Assembly: GCA_016716475.1 (NCBI GenBank)
Contig: JADJWG010000002.1
Location: 248,001 to 312,000 of the forward strand
DNA length: 64,000 bases
Direction of reading: 5' to 3'
DNA from: Phycisphaerales bacterium
GTDB taxonomy: Bacteria > Planctomycetota > Phycisphaerae > UBA1845 > Fen-1342
Shown: positions 52,049 to 60,837 of the stretch, one piece after another
How positions within the stretch are numbered: the first letter of the stretch is position 1
Layout: each line of letters begins with the position of its first letter
Position numbers and translations under genes: made by a program
Notes under the pieces: model-generated
What the model was told of the DNA's origin: nothing
Database searches by the model: none
Seen by the model: the letters and a program-made list of their open reading frames with translations, nothing else

Positions 52049-52924
52049 GTGAGTACGTTGACGAAGGTCATGGTCGTCCTGAACGCGGTTGTCGCGATCG
52101 CTCTCAGCAGCTTGGTCATTGCGAGCGCCGCCCGCTGGACCAACACGCAGCAGACGATCGAGCACTACCAGACGCTGTACGCGGCCGAGATGGCCGACAA
52201 GCTTGCGCTGCAGGGGAGTATGGCGGCACTGCTCGCGATTCAGAATGATGACAACCGGGTCCTGCGAAACCAATTGTCGCAGCACGAAACCGCTGCCAAC
52301 GCGAATGCCGAGCAGACCGCGGCACTGCGGATCGAGCTCTCGCGGGCCGTCATCAAAGCAGAGGCAGCCGAAGCCGGCCGGAAGAAGCTCGAGGAAATTC
52401 TCGGAGTGCAATCGGTCGAGTTGAGCAACCTGCAATCGCAGAACCGGACCCTGCTCGAACAGAATATCGACCTGCAGACGCGCAATCAGCGGCTGTCGGG
52501 TCGCAATCTCGAACTTGCGGGTCAGCTCACGGTCGCGGTGGACGAGAACCGCAATCTGCAGGAGAAGAACTTCGCCTTGAGTCGGGCACTCCAGGAGGCC
52601 CAGGACCAGCTCGCGAGCGGGCGCCGGCCGACGCGGGCGGACGAGACCCCCGTGGGTGTCGTGGCCGCGTCGCCACTGGTAGCCGGGCCGATCCGCGGCG
52701 AGATCATCAAGATCGACGGCCGGCTTGTGAGCATCAACATCGGCGAAAGTTCCGGGGTGGTTTCCGGCATGGAGTTTCTGGTATACCGCGGTCAGACCTA
52801 CATCGGCGACATTCGGATCGATACGGTCTGGCCGAAGCAGGCAGGCGCGCAGGTGACGCTCGAGAATACCGGCGAGCAAATCCGGCCGGGTGATACAGTG
52901 GTTTTCGGCTGGGATCGCGGCTAA
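52049..52924 (+). CDS. Coiled-coil envelope protein with MreC-like layout
   Basis: A 291-residue protein starting at GTG. One membrane helix (about 5-28; VMVVLNAVVAIALSSLVIAS) is followed by a long coiled coil (about 35-190, rich in Gln, Asn, Glu and Leu) and a compact beta-rich end (about 215-291; GEIIKIDGRLVSINIGESSG and GMEFLVYRGQTYIGDIRI). This order, anchor, coiled coil, beta domain, is that of MreC, although sequence similarity is slight. It leads a cluster with a small membrane protein, mreB and mreC, so a role in cell shape or envelope organisation is likely but unproven. Confidence 0.72.
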   Translation: MSTLTKVMVVLNAVVAIALSSLVIASAARWTNTQQTIEHYQTLYAAEMADKLALQGSMAALLAIQNDDNRVLRNQLSQHETAANANAEQTAALRIELSRAVIKAEAAEAGRKKLEEILGVQSVELSNLQSQNRTLLEQNIDLQTRNQRLSGRNLELAGQLTVAVDENRNLQEKNFALSRALQEAQDQLASGRRPTRADETPVGVVAASPLVAGPIRGEIIKIDGRLVSINIGESSGVVSGMEFLVYRGQTYIGDIRIDTVWPKQAGAQVTLENTGEQIRPGDTVVFGWDRG

Positions 52925-52985
52925 GGGGTACGGCAGGGCCGGCGGTGGCTTTCACCGGCACGACAGATAAGCAGAGGTTTCATTC

Positions 52986-53153
52986 ATGACGAGCATGAAC
53001 ACCGGACCCCGGCCGGCGCGCCCCGTGGGCGAAAGTGACGTCTACACCGGGCTGCTGGTGGTTTCATTTCTGGCGATGCTGGCGGCGACGATTTATGTCG
53101 CCTATCGCGCCGCGACTGCACTTGGCGGCCTGCTGCCGCCCGGCGGCGCCTAG
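52986..53153 (+). CDS. Small single-pass membrane protein, 55 residues
   Basis: A short gene with ATG at 52986 and stop at 53151-53153. AGAGG lies a few bases upstream. The peptide has a Pro/Arg-rich N-terminus (MTSMNTGPRPARPVGE), one hydrophobic helix (GLLVVSFLAMLAATIYVAYR) and a short Gly/Pro end. It lies 61 bases after the coiled-coil protein and 114 before mreB on the same strand. No family is recognised; it could be an accessory of the cell-shape machinery. Confidence 0.65.
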   Translation: MTSMNTGPRPARPVGESDVYTGLLVVSFLAMLAATIYVAYRAATALGGLLPPGGA

Positions 53154-53267
53154 CTCGGGTCTGGTGCGGTTCAGTCGGCACGCTGGTCCGCAAGTGGTTC
53201 GGCGGGTACGATGCGCGACGCGGTCTGATTGAAGCGTCGTCGACCTCTACTTCCTGCGGAGACAGCG

Positions 53268-54326
53268 GTGTTCCTGCGCCGGCTGATGGGTTTGTTCAGT
53301 CTCGACATGGGGATCGACCTGGGCACCTGCAACACCCTGGTCGCCGTGCGCGGCGAGGGGATCGTACTCAACGAGCCCTCGGTCGTGGCCGTCAAGCGCG
53401 GCTCGAACGAGGTGGTGCAAACGCCCGATGGTCCGGCGGTCGGCCTGGCCGCCAAAGCCATGCTGGGGCGTACACCCGGTTCCATCTCTGCGATTCGGCC
53501 GCTCAAAGACGGTGTCATTGCCGACTTTGAGATTACCCAGGCGATGCTCAGCTACTTTATCCGCAAGGTGCATGGCAATCGGGGTCTCGCGCACCCGCGT
53601 GTCGTGATCGCGGTTCCCTCCGGTATTACCGCCGTGGAGAAGCGCGCGGTCTTGAACTCGGCCGAGCGTGCCGGTGCCCGGCGTGTGTACCTCGTAGACG
53701 AACCGATGGCGTCCGGTATCGGGGCCGGCCTGCCGGTACATGAGCCGCGTGCATCCATGATTGTGGACATTGGCGGTGGCACCACCGAGATTGCCGTCCT
53801 GAGTCTGTCGGACATTGCGGCCTGTACCTCGCTGCGCGTGGCCGGCGATGATATGGACGAAGCGATCATCAACTATATGAAGCGCACCTATAACCTGATG
53901 ATTGGGCCGCAGACCGCAGAGAGCATCAAGATTCAGATTGGATCGGCTTCCGCCCTGAGCGAAGAGCTGAAGATCGAGGTGAAGGGGCGCGACATGATCA
54001 GCGGCCTCCCGCGCCGCGCGGTACTCACGAGCGAGGAAGTTCGCGAGGCCCTGAAAGAGCCCATTGGACAGATTATCGAGGGGGTGCTGCATACCCTCGA
54101 GCAACTCGAGCCCGAGTTGGCCGCTGACCTCGTCGACAACGGAATTTGCGTCGCGGGTGGCGGGGCCCTGCTGCGCGGTCTGGATACCGTCCTGACCAAG
54201 GCGTCGGGGCTCGATGTGCGTGTGGCGGATGATCCGCTCTCCTGCGTAGCCCGGGGCACGAGTGCGTGCCTGGAAGACCTCGAAGTTTGGGTCCGGGCAC
54301 TCGACTCCGACGAGGACGATTACTAG
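53268..54326 (+). CDS. mreB: Rod shape-determining protein MreB
   Basis: A 352-residue bacterial actin that guides cell-wall synthesis along the membrane. SLDMGIDLGTCNTLVAVRGE is phosphate loop 1, IVDIGGGTTEIAVLSLSDI is phosphate loop 2 and GICVAGGGALLRGLD is the adenosine motif. The GTG at 53268 has GGAG six bases upstream and yields the amphipathic membrane-binding start FLRRLMGLFS; an in-frame TTG at 53229 is less likely. mreC follows; mreD, rodA and PBP2 genes are not present nearby. Confidence 0.95.
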   Translation: MFLRRLMGLFSLDMGIDLGTCNTLVAVRGEGIVLNEPSVVAVKRGSNEVVQTPDGPAVGLAAKAMLGRTPGSISAIRPLKDGVIADFEITQAMLSYFIRKVHGNRGLAHPRVVIAVPSGITAVEKRAVLNSAERAGARRVYLVDEPMASGIGAGLPVHEPRASMIVDIGGGTTEIAVLSLSDIAACTSLRVAGDDMDEAIINYMKRTYNLMIGPQTAESIKIQIGSASALSEELKIEVKGRDMISGLPRRAVLTSEEVREALKEPIGQIIEGVLHTLEQLEPELAADLVDNGICVAGGGALLRGLDTVLTKASGLDVRVADDPLSCVARGTSACLEDLEVWVRALDSDEDDY

Positions 54327-54394
54327 GCCCCGATGGGTTTCGGTCGTGGCCGATCTCGGAATGGGCGAGTTCGCCGGGCGGATGGGTGTACAGG

Positions 54395-55300
54395 ATGTCG
54401 CGGCTTTCCAGGTCCGAGACATTTTGGGTCCTGATCGCCGCTTCGGGGGTCAGCGCGTTTGTATTGCCAGGGAGTTGGACGGCGCCCGCCCGGAACCTGG
54501 TACAATCACTCACCACGCTCCAGTATCCGTTTTATTACGTCGCGAGTACGTTGCGGGGTTCGCAGATTGAGCTGCCTGAAGGGGAGCACGGTGTCGAAGA
54601 CCTGGCCCGTCGTGTGGTTGAACTGGAGCGGCAGGTTGCCAATCAAGCGGCACGACTCCGGCAATACGATCGCCTGATAGCGGACCTGACAGGGTTACGG
54701 GCCCAGCTTCCGGACCCCCATAGCAGATTGGTTATCGGACGTGTTGTGGGCTACGAGTCTACTGCGACGCGCTCGGTCTTGCAGGTGCAGGTCAGCGATG
54801 GTGACGCCGGGAATCTGGTCCGTACCGGCATGTGGGTGGCAGCGGGGCAACTCGTTGAGCCCATCGAGGCGGAACGGATCGGTGGACACACACTAACACA
54901 ACGGCAGTGGCTGATCGGCCGGGTGCTGGAGGTTCGCGCGCGCGTGGTGACCGTACAGCTCGCGACGGACGTCGGTTTCAAGTCGGTGCAGGTGCGTGGT
55001 GCCCGCCTGGTCGGCCCCCCCGAGTCACCCGTGCTGGAGTTGAGCGCGGAAGCGTGTCTCGTCCAGGGGGCGGGGCGTGGGCAAATGATCGCACGGGACG
55101 CCTGGGAGGACTATCTTGGGAAGGGTTTCGAGTACATCGTACCTGAACCATCAGGGGAGCTGCCGGTGCCGCTGCTCCTCGGTCGGATCCGCGAGTCGAC
55201 GCCCGTCGGACGGGGGCAGCACTTCAATCTGACGGTGGAGCCGCTCGGTGCTGCCGATCGGCTCACGCACGTCTTTATCCTGGGGCGGCGGTCAGGATGA
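54395..55300 (+). CDS. mreC: Rod shape-determining protein MreC
   Basis: A 301-residue protein with a membrane anchor (about 8-24; FWVLIAASGVSAFVLPGSW), a coiled coil (about 70-100; VEDLARRVVELERQVANQAA) and a C-terminal beta region (about 115-295; VIGRVVGYEST, WLIGRVLEVRARVVTVQLAT). This fits MreC, which links MreB to wall enzymes in the periplasm. The ATG at 54395 places the anchor near the N-terminus; there is no strong ribosome site, so translation may depend on mreB, which ends 68 bases upstream. Confidence 0.85.
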   Translation: MSRLSRSETFWVLIAASGVSAFVLPGSWTAPARNLVQSLTTLQYPFYYVASTLRGSQIELPEGEHGVEDLARRVVELERQVANQAARLRQYDRLIADLTGLRAQLPDPHSRLVIGRVVGYESTATRSVLQVQVSDGDAGNLVRTGMWVAAGQLVEPIEAERIGGHTLTQRQWLIGRVLEVRARVVTVQLATDVGFKSVQVRGARLVGPPESPVLELSAEACLVQGAGRGQMIARDAWEDYLGKGFEYIVPEPSGELPVPLLLGRIRESTPVGRGQHFNLTVEPLGAADRLTHVFILGRRSG

Positions 55301-55347
55301 GTGGTGGGAGCGGGCCGGCGTCCGCAAACTTTGTGCGGGGCGGGGGC

Positions 55348-55375
55348 TTGACGCATATCTTAGCGCTGGTATTCT
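55348..55375 (+). promoter_or_regulatory. Promoter of the S10-spc operon
   Basis: TTGACG (55348-55353), 16 bases, then TATTCT (55370-55375). The leader to rpsJ is about 65 bases, too short for the extended S10 leader that carries L4 autoregulation in E. coli. Confidence 0.75.
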
Positions 55376-55448
55376 AACACGTCTCGGCCCGTTGGGCCGG
55401 GATTGGTATCGGGGTACAAGGCGAGCGCGGTAAAGGGTCAGGTACGAC

Positions 55449-55757
55449 ATGGCGGGAGAGCGTATTCGCATCCGAATGGAGGCCTACGACCACCGGGCAC
55501 TGGATGCCTCGGCGGCCGAGATCGTCGACCAGGCCAAGCGGACCAGCGCGACAGTGCGTGGTCCGATTCCGTTGCCAACCCGGATCGAGCGCTACACCGT
55601 GCTCCGGTCGCCCCATATTGACAAGAAGTCCCGCGAGCAATTCGAGATGCGCACCCACAAGCGGGTGATCGATATCTTTGAGCCGACCTCCCGTACCGTG
55701 GAGGCGCTCAACCGGCTGGTTGTGCCGGCGGGCGTGTTTGTGAAGATCAAGGCGTAG
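55449..55757 (+). CDS. rpsJ: 30S ribosomal protein S10
   Basis: A 102-residue protein of the small-subunit head, also known for a role in antitermination. IRIRMEAYDHRALDASAAEI, GPIPLPTRIERYTVLRSPH and KSREQFEMRTHKRVIDI are diagnostic. First gene of the operon, behind the promoter at 55348; a short gap leads to rplC. Confidence 0.98.
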   Translation: MAGERIRIRMEAYDHRALDASAAEIVDQAKRTSATVRGPIPLPTRIERYTVLRSPHIDKKSREQFEMRTHKRVIDIFEPTSRTVEALNRLVVPAGVFVKIKA

Positions 55758-55841
55758 ACGAACCCTTGCAGTAGGGCGCTGACGCGGATGGGTAATGCGC
55801 GGACCGGCTTTCCGGCCCGCGTCTGGTAGGAGTGCCGAGGC

Positions 55842-56498
55842 ATGATCCCGGCGTTGCTAGCTCGTAAAGTCGGCATGACGCAGATCTTCGCTCCGGACGG
55901 AGCGCGGACCGCGGTCACGCTGTTGGAAGCGGGACCCTGCGTGGTTTTGCAGGTGAAACAGGCCGAAGGTGTGGACGGCTATCATGCAGTCCAGATCGGC
56001 TTTGGCGATGTGAAGCCCCACCGCTCTACGCTGCCAGAGATCGGCCATGCCCGCAAAGCGAAGACCTCACCGAAGCGGTTTGTCCGTGAGATTCGCCTGG
56101 CGGAGCCGACCGACAAGCAGGTAGGGGACACCCTCACGGTGGACTTGTTCCAGCAAGCGGGCGTGCAGTGGGTGGATGTCATCGGTACCACCAAGGGGCG
56201 CGGAACGCAGGGCGGGATGAAGCGGTGGGGTTTCGGTGGTCAGCCCGCTTCGCACGGCACCGAGCGGAAACACCGCTCGCCGGGTAGCATTGGTGGCCGC
56301 GGGCAAAACCGCGGCACGAGCGGGGCGATCAAGAAGGGTAAGCGGATGGGCGGCCATATGGGCAATGTTCGCCGCACAGCCCGCTGCCAGTCTTTAGTGG
56401 GGGTTGATCCGGAAAACAACCTGCTGCTCGTCGCCGGTTCGGTTCCGGGGCCCAACGGCGGTTACGTGGTGGTCCGCAAGTCCAAGACGCGGGCATAG
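55842..56498 (+). CDS. rplC: 50S ribosomal protein L3
   Basis: A 218-residue protein near the peptidyl transferase centre. LLARKVGMTQIFAPDG opens it; the extended loop has GTTKGRGTQGGMKRWGFGGQ and GSIGGRGQNRGTS, and KRMGGHMGNVRRTA follows. TAGGAG lies upstream of the ATG. Length is normal. Second gene in the operon, 25 bases before rplD. Confidence 0.98.
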   Translation: MIPALLARKVGMTQIFAPDGARTAVTLLEAGPCVVLQVKQAEGVDGYHAVQIGFGDVKPHRSTLPEIGHARKAKTSPKRFVREIRLAEPTDKQVGDTLTVDLFQQAGVQWVDVIGTTKGRGTQGGMKRWGFGGQPASHGTERKHRSPGSIGGRGQNRGTSGAIKKGKRMGGHMGNVRRTARCQSLVGVDPENNLLLVAGSVPGPNGGYVVVRKSKTRA

Positions 56499-56523
56499 CC
56501 GCGGCGTGTGCATAGGTGGAGCG

Positions 56524-57183
56524 ATGTTAGAGCTACCGGTATACAACGCGACAGGCGAACGGGTCGGCGTAGAGCAGTTGGACGAAGCGCTGCTTGGCGG
56601 CGACGTCAACGCCCGCCTCCTGAAGCAGGCGGTCGTGATGTACCACGCCAACCGACGCCAGGGGACGATTCGCACGAAGAGCCGCGGCGAAGTCGCCGGG
56701 TCCACGAAGAAGATCTATCGGCAAAAAGGTACAGGTCGGGCCCGCATGGGTCCCATCCGGTCGCCGGTCCGCCGCGGCGGTGGTATGGCTTTTGCAAAGC
56801 GGCCGCGTGATTTCCGGAAAGCCATGCCGGCGCGAATGCGGCGGTTGGCGCGCAACCATGCGGTACTCGCGAAGATTCGCAGCTCGGATGCGGCCATTAT
56901 TGACGGCTTGCAGCTGGCAGCGCCGAAGACGGGTCCGTTTGCCCGGCTACTCGCGGCGCTTCAGGCCGACCGTGGTTGCGTATTCGCGACCAGAGGTATC
57001 GACCAGAACGTCTACAAGAGCGGCCGCAATATTCCCCGTACCGAAGTGATGGATGTTGCGGCCCTCAATGCGTATGCGGTGCTTTCGCGGAAAAAGCTGC
57101 TGTTCACCCGCGAGGCTTTTGAGCAGTTCAAGACGCTGGCCAACGCACCGCGGCGGCGGCCGGCGGCCGCCGGTGCGGAGTAG
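56524..57183 (+). CDS. rplD: 50S ribosomal protein L4
   Basis: A 219-residue protein lining the exit tunnel. RQGTIRTKSRGEVAGSTKKI, YRQKGTGRARMGPIRSPVRR and GGGMAFAKRPRDF make up the conserved loop. The ATG at 56524 follows GGTGGAGCG; homology supports this start. Ala-, Pro- and Arg-rich residues extend the C-terminus. Confidence 0.97.
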   Translation: MLELPVYNATGERVGVEQLDEALLGGDVNARLLKQAVVMYHANRRQGTIRTKSRGEVAGSTKKIYRQKGTGRARMGPIRSPVRRGGGMAFAKRPRDFRKAMPARMRRLARNHAVLAKIRSSDAAIIDGLQLAAPKTGPFARLLAALQADRGCVFATRGIDQNVYKSGRNIPRTEVMDVAALNAYAVLSRKKLLFTREAFEQFKTLANAPRRRPAAAGAE

Positions 57184-57196
57184 CGAGTAAAGCGCG

Positions 57197-57490
57197 ATGG
57201 ATATCTACCACACGATCATCAAGCCGCTCGTGACGGAAAAGAGCACGCACCAGTCGCGCTCGAGCTCGAAGGAGCATGGTGGCACCTACACGTTTGAAGT
57301 GCACACCGAGGCGAACAAGGCCCAGATCCGGAACGCGGTAGAGCAGATTTACGGCGTGAAGGTGCTGGACGTGCGGACGTCGAACCGCCCCGGCAAGGTG
57401 CGGCGGTTCCGTTTCCGGTACGGCCAGACGCGGGCCACGAAGAAGGCGGTCGTAACGGTGGACCGAGACAGCGCCATCGACCTGTTCTAG
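57197..57490 (+). CDS. rplW: 50S ribosomal protein L23
   Basis: A 97-residue protein at the exit of the peptide tunnel, docking site for trigger factor. IIKPLVTEKST, GGTYTFEVHTEANKAQIRNA and VEQIYGVKVLDVRTSNRPGK are the family blocks. It follows rplD by 13 bases. Confidence 0.97.
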   Translation: MDIYHTIIKPLVTEKSTHQSRSSSKEHGGTYTFEVHTEANKAQIRNAVEQIYGVKVLDVRTSNRPGKVRRFRFRYGQTRATKKAVVTVDRDSAIDLF

Positions 57491-57541
57491 TGAGGTACGG
57501 CCGGGCACTGCTGTGGCAGTGGAATCGGCGAGGTAGTTCCG

Positions 57542-58415
57542 ATGGGTGTTAAGCTTTATAAGCCGACGACGCCGGGCCGGCGTAACTCGAGCGTGAACGA
57601 CTACGCCGAGATCACGCACAAGCACAAGAACCGGCCGGTGAAGGCGCTGATTGAGCCTTTGAAGAAGCGTGGCGGTCGCAATCACTCCGGCAAGATTACG
57701 GCGTGGCACCGCGGCGGCGGCAACAAGCGGATGTACCGCATCATCGACTTCAAGCGCAACCTGGACAACGTGCCGGCGCGCGTACTCGAGATTCAGTACG
57801 ACCCGAACCGTTCGTGCCACATCGCACTGCTGGAATACACCGGGGGAGAGAGAGCGCTACATTCTGGCGCCGGTCGGTTTGAAGGCGGGCGACGGGGTGG
57901 AGAGCGGCGCAAAGGTCGAACCGAAGGTCGGTAACGCCATGCCGTTGGCGGGCATCCCGCTGGGCATGGAAGTGCACAATATCGAGTTGAATCCCGGCCA
58001 GGGCGGGAAACTGTGCCGTTCGGCGGGTAATGTGGCGCGACTCATGGCGCGTGAAGGCGACTGGGCGACCCTGCAGCTCCCTTCGGGCGAAATGCGGCAG
58101 GTGCGGGTGGAGTGCCGGGCGACGATCGGGCAGGTTGGGAACCTCGACCACCAGAACATCAGCTTGGGGAAAGCGGGCAAGTCGCGCTTCCTGGGGCGAC
58201 GTCCGCACACGCGCGGCAAGGCGATGAACCCGCACGCGCATCCGATGGGTGGCGGTGAAGGGCGCTCGAACGGCGGCCGGCATCCGTGCTCCCCGTGGGG
58301 CAAGCTGGCCAAGGGTGGTCGGACGCGCAATCCGCGCAAGGTCTCGAATCGACGAATTCTGCGGCGGCGCATCACCAAGTCATATGGTGAGGCGAAGCTG
58401 CGCCGGAAGTGGTAA
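57542..58415 (+). CDS. rplB: 50S ribosomal protein L2, interrupted by one-base frameshift
   Basis: The gene encodes L2, an essential protein of the peptidyl transferase region. The first 100 codons (YKPTTPGRRNSSV, GGRNHSGKITAWHRGGGNKR, VPARVLEIQYDPNRSCHIAL) are in one frame, and the rest (RYILAPVGLKAGDGV, GSAGNVARLM-like RSAGNVARLMAREGDW, HPMGGGEGRSNGGRHP) in the next. The shift lies in the repetitive stretch 57842-57855; dropping one G restores YTGGERRYILAP, which is how L2 normally reads. The length is 291 codons plus one base. Since the cell cannot lose L2, a sequencing or assembly error is far more likely than a real mutation. Confidence 0.95.
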
Positions 58416-58434
58416 AGCGGCACGAGGACACGGC

Positions 58435-58701
58435 ATGGCGCGCAGCCTGAAAAAAGGCCCCTACGTCGACGAAAGCGTCTTCAAGAAAGTCATGAAGTCG
58501 CGCGATTCGGGCAGTAACGGCCCGGTTCGCGTCTGGGCGCGGGCCTGCACGATTGTGCCCGAGTTCGTCGGCATGAACTTTGAGATTCACAATGGCCGGC
58601 ACTTCATCAAGTTGTACGTGACGGAAGACATGGTCGGCCACAAGCTGGGCGAGTTCGCACCGTCGCGAACCTTCAAGGCCCATATTGGCCGCAAGACCTA
58701 A
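58435..58701 (+). CDS. rpsS: 30S ribosomal protein S19
   Basis: An 88-residue protein of the small-subunit head. MARSLKKGPYVDESVFKKV, TIVPEFVGMNFEIHNGRHFI and VTEDMVGHKLGEFAPSRTFK are diagnostic. Upstream in-frame codons lie inside rplB and are not used; the ATG at 58435 follows GCACGAGGA. Confidence 0.97.
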   Translation: MARSLKKGPYVDESVFKKVMKSRDSGSNGPVRVWARACTIVPEFVGMNFEIHNGRHFIKLYVTEDMVGHKLGEFAPSRTFKAHIGRKT

Positions 58702-58724
58702 GCCGGACCGAGGAGACGGTGGCA

Positions 58725-59054
58725 ATGGCCTGGACCGCGACACACCGCTACGCCCGTATCGCCGAGCGCAAGGCGCGCCTCGTGATCGACCTGATCCGGG
58801 GGCTGCCGTGTGATCAGGCGCTGGCGGTCTTGCAGTTCACGCACCGGCGTGCCTCAGGCATGGTGGACCGCGTGCTCCGCTCGGCGATGGCGAATGCGAA
58901 TGAAGGCGAGGCGTCCATGGGGCGCCTGTACGTATCCGAGGCCCGCGTGGACCCGGGTCCGATCATCAAGCGTTTCCGCCCCAAGGATCGTGGGCGGGCG
59001 CACTCGATTCAGAAGCGCACCAGCCACATCATCGTGGCCGTGGCGGAGAGGTAG
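58725..59054 (+). CDS. rplV: 50S ribosomal protein L22
   Basis: A 109-residue tunnel protein. YARIAERKARLVIDLIRGLP, RASGMVDRVLRSAMANAN and IIKRFRPKDRGRAHSIQKRT followed by SHIIVAV are the conserved parts. AGGAG at 58711-58715 lies nine bases before the ATG, which is better than the GTG at 58719. Confidence 0.96.
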   Translation: MAWTATHRYARIAERKARLVIDLIRGLPCDQALAVLQFTHRRASGMVDRVLRSAMANANEGEASMGRLYVSEARVDPGPIIKRFRPKDRGRAHSIQKRTSHIIVAVAER

Positions 59055-59060
59055 TCTGCC

Positions 59061-59753
59061 GTGGGTCAGAAGTGCCATCCGGTCGGATTTCGTGTGGGCA
59101 TCACCGAGGGCTGGAAGTCCCGGTGGTATGCCCCGAAGGCGGCGTTCGGCGTATTCCTCGTCGAGGACGAACGGATTCGCCGCTACGTGGACGAGAACCT
59201 CAACCGCAAGCCGCCTTACGCAGGTGTCGCGCGGGTCGAGATTGAGCGTACCCGGGACGAGGTCAAGGTCATACTCCATACGGCCCGGCCGGGTGTCGTC
59301 ATCGGCGCCAAGGGTGCGGAGGTTGACAAGCTCAAGGAGCGCCTCGAGGACCTGATCGACCGGCGCGTGTCGGTGAATATCGTGGAGATCAAGAACCCGG
59401 ATCTCGACGCACACCTGCTGGGCGCTTCGATCGCTGAGCAGTTGAAGAAGCGCATGAGCTTCCGCCGGGTAATGAAACAGAAATGCGAAACCGCGATGGA
59501 GGCGGGCGCCAAGGGCGTCAAGATCATCTGCTCAGGCCGGTTGGGCGGGGCGGAGATGGCGCGGGTCGAGACCCAGATGCTGGGATCGATTCCCCTCCAG
59601 ACGCTGCAGGCGGACGTGGATTTCGCGATCACCACGGCCGTGACGACCGTCGGTGCCATCGGCATCAAGGTCTGGATTTACCGTGGCATGTACGGCGAGC
59701 AGCCGGTCGAACGGCCGGAGGCGAGCCGGTTCCGGCGGCGTGGTCGTCGCTAG
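59061..59753 (+). CDS. rpsC: 30S ribosomal protein S3
   Basis: A 230-residue protein at the mRNA entry site, starting at GTG. GQKCHPVGFRVGITEGWKSR opens it; the KH motif is VVIGAKGAEVDKLKERLEDL; GAKGVKIICSGRLGGAEMAR and GTIGIKVW-like GAIGIKVWIYRG follow. The basic end PEASRFRRRGRR is typical. It begins six bases after rplV. Confidence 0.98.
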   Translation: MGQKCHPVGFRVGITEGWKSRWYAPKAAFGVFLVEDERIRRYVDENLNRKPPYAGVARVEIERTRDEVKVILHTARPGVVIGAKGAEVDKLKERLEDLIDRRVSVNIVEIKNPDLDAHLLGASIAEQLKKRMSFRRVMKQKCETAMEAGAKGVKIICSGRLGGAEMARVETQMLGSIPLQTLQADVDFAITTAVTTVGAIGIKVWIYRGMYGEQPVERPEASRFRRRGRR

Positions 59754-59798
59754 AGGTCATCTGGAGCAGGGTGCCGCAGGGCACAGGAGCAAGCGGTC

Positions 59799-60221
59799 AT
59801 GCCGGCGATGATGCCGAAGCGTGTGAAGTACCGGAAGGCCCAGAAGGGCCGGAACCGCGGCAACGCGACGCGTGGGAACACGGTTGCGTATGGCGACTAC
59901 GGCTTGCAGGCGCTGGAGCCCGGGCGCGTCAGCGGGCGGCACATCGAGGCCGGCCGTGTCGCGGCGCAGCACTTTCTGCAGCGTGAAGGACGCGTGTTCA
60001 TCCGGATCTTCCCGCACAAGTCGGTCTCATCCAAACCGCTCGAGACCCGCATGGGTAAGGGCAAGGGTGAACCGGATTACTGGTGCGCCCTGGTGAAGCC
60101 GGGCACGATGCTGTACGAAATCAGCGGGGTTTCGGAAGTGGTGGCCAAGCAGGCGCTGCTGCGCGTCGCCCACAAGATGCCCGTCGGCACGCGGTTCGTC
60201 GTGCGGCGGCACGGGCTGTAG
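59799..60221 (+). CDS. rplP: 50S ribosomal protein L16
   Basis: A 140-residue protein close to the A-site tRNA. MMPKRVKYRKAQKGRNRGNA, VAYGDYGLQALEPGRVSGRH and RVFIRIFPHKSVSSKPLETR are diagnostic, with MGKGKGEPDYWCALVKPG. An MPA extension precedes the usual start; the ATG at 59811 is a possible alternative. Confidence 0.97.
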   Translation: MPAMMPKRVKYRKAQKGRNRGNATRGNTVAYGDYGLQALEPGRVSGRHIEAGRVAAQHFLQREGRVFIRIFPHKSVSSKPLETRMGKGKGEPDYWCALVKPGTMLYEISGVSEVVAKQALLRVAHKMPVGTRFVVRRHGL

Positions 60222-60231
60222 GACCATCGGC

Positions 60232-60474
60232 ATGAAGATCGAAGAAATCCGGGCCATGAAAGCCGACGAGCTGCACGGCGAACTGGAACGCCTCCGGCGT
60301 CACCTGTTTGACCTGCGGGCGCAGTCGGTTACGGAAAAGCTCGCGGATCCCACGCAGCTCACCAAGGCGAAGCGGAACATTGCCCGCCTGCTGACGGTGC
60401 TGCATGAGCGCGGCGAGAAGCATATTGAGCAGCGGCAGGCGCACCTGACCGCGCAGGCGGCGCGACAGAAGTAG
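60232..60474 (+). CDS. rpmC: 50S ribosomal protein L29
   Basis: An 80-residue helical protein beside the tunnel exit. IRAMKADELHGELERLRRHL then FDLRAQSVTEKLADPTQL and KAKRNIARLLTVLHER fit L29. The C-terminus is some ten residues longer than usual. It starts ten bases after rplP. Confidence 0.93.
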   Translation: MKIEEIRAMKADELHGELERLRRHLFDLRAQSVTEKLADPTQLTKAKRNIARLLTVLHERGEKHIEQRQAHLTAQAARQK

Positions 60475-60522
60475 ATTGGACAGCACAGCGCGGCCACAGG
60501 GTGGCCGCAGGTGGAAGGCGTC

Positions 60523-60837
60523 ATGAGCGCAGAACCCAGCAATCCCGCGGTAACCGTCCCAAGCCCGCGAAAAACGCGCACTCACCAGGTGGGTGTGGTC
60601 ACCTCGGCGGGCCGGCAGAAGACCATCGCCGTGGAGATCTCGTACAAGGTCCGGCACCCGAAGTACAACAAGTTCCTAAGCCGGCGGACCAAGTTCCACG
60701 CCCACGATGAGCATAACGAGTGCCAGCCCGGCGACCTGGTTGAAATTGCCCACTGCCGGCCGTTGAGCAAGACCAAGACGTGGCGGCTCGTACGGGTGGT
60801 GCAGCGGGCGCCGGGGCAGAAAGGGGCGCGCGCTTGA
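60523..60837 (+). CDS. rpsQ: 30S ribosomal protein S17
   Basis: A 104-residue OB-fold protein. HQVGVVTSAGRQKTIAVEIS, HPKYNKFLSRRTKFHAHDEH and NECQPGDLVEIAHCRPLSKT then KTWRLVRVV are conserved. About 22 extra residues precede the core. Its stop overlaps the TTG start of rplN (TTGA). Confidence 0.96.
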   Translation: MSAEPSNPAVTVPSPRKTRTHQVGVVTSAGRQKTIAVEISYKVRHPKYNKFLSRRTKFHAHDEHNECQPGDLVEIAHCRPLSKTKTWRLVRVVQRAPGQKGARA

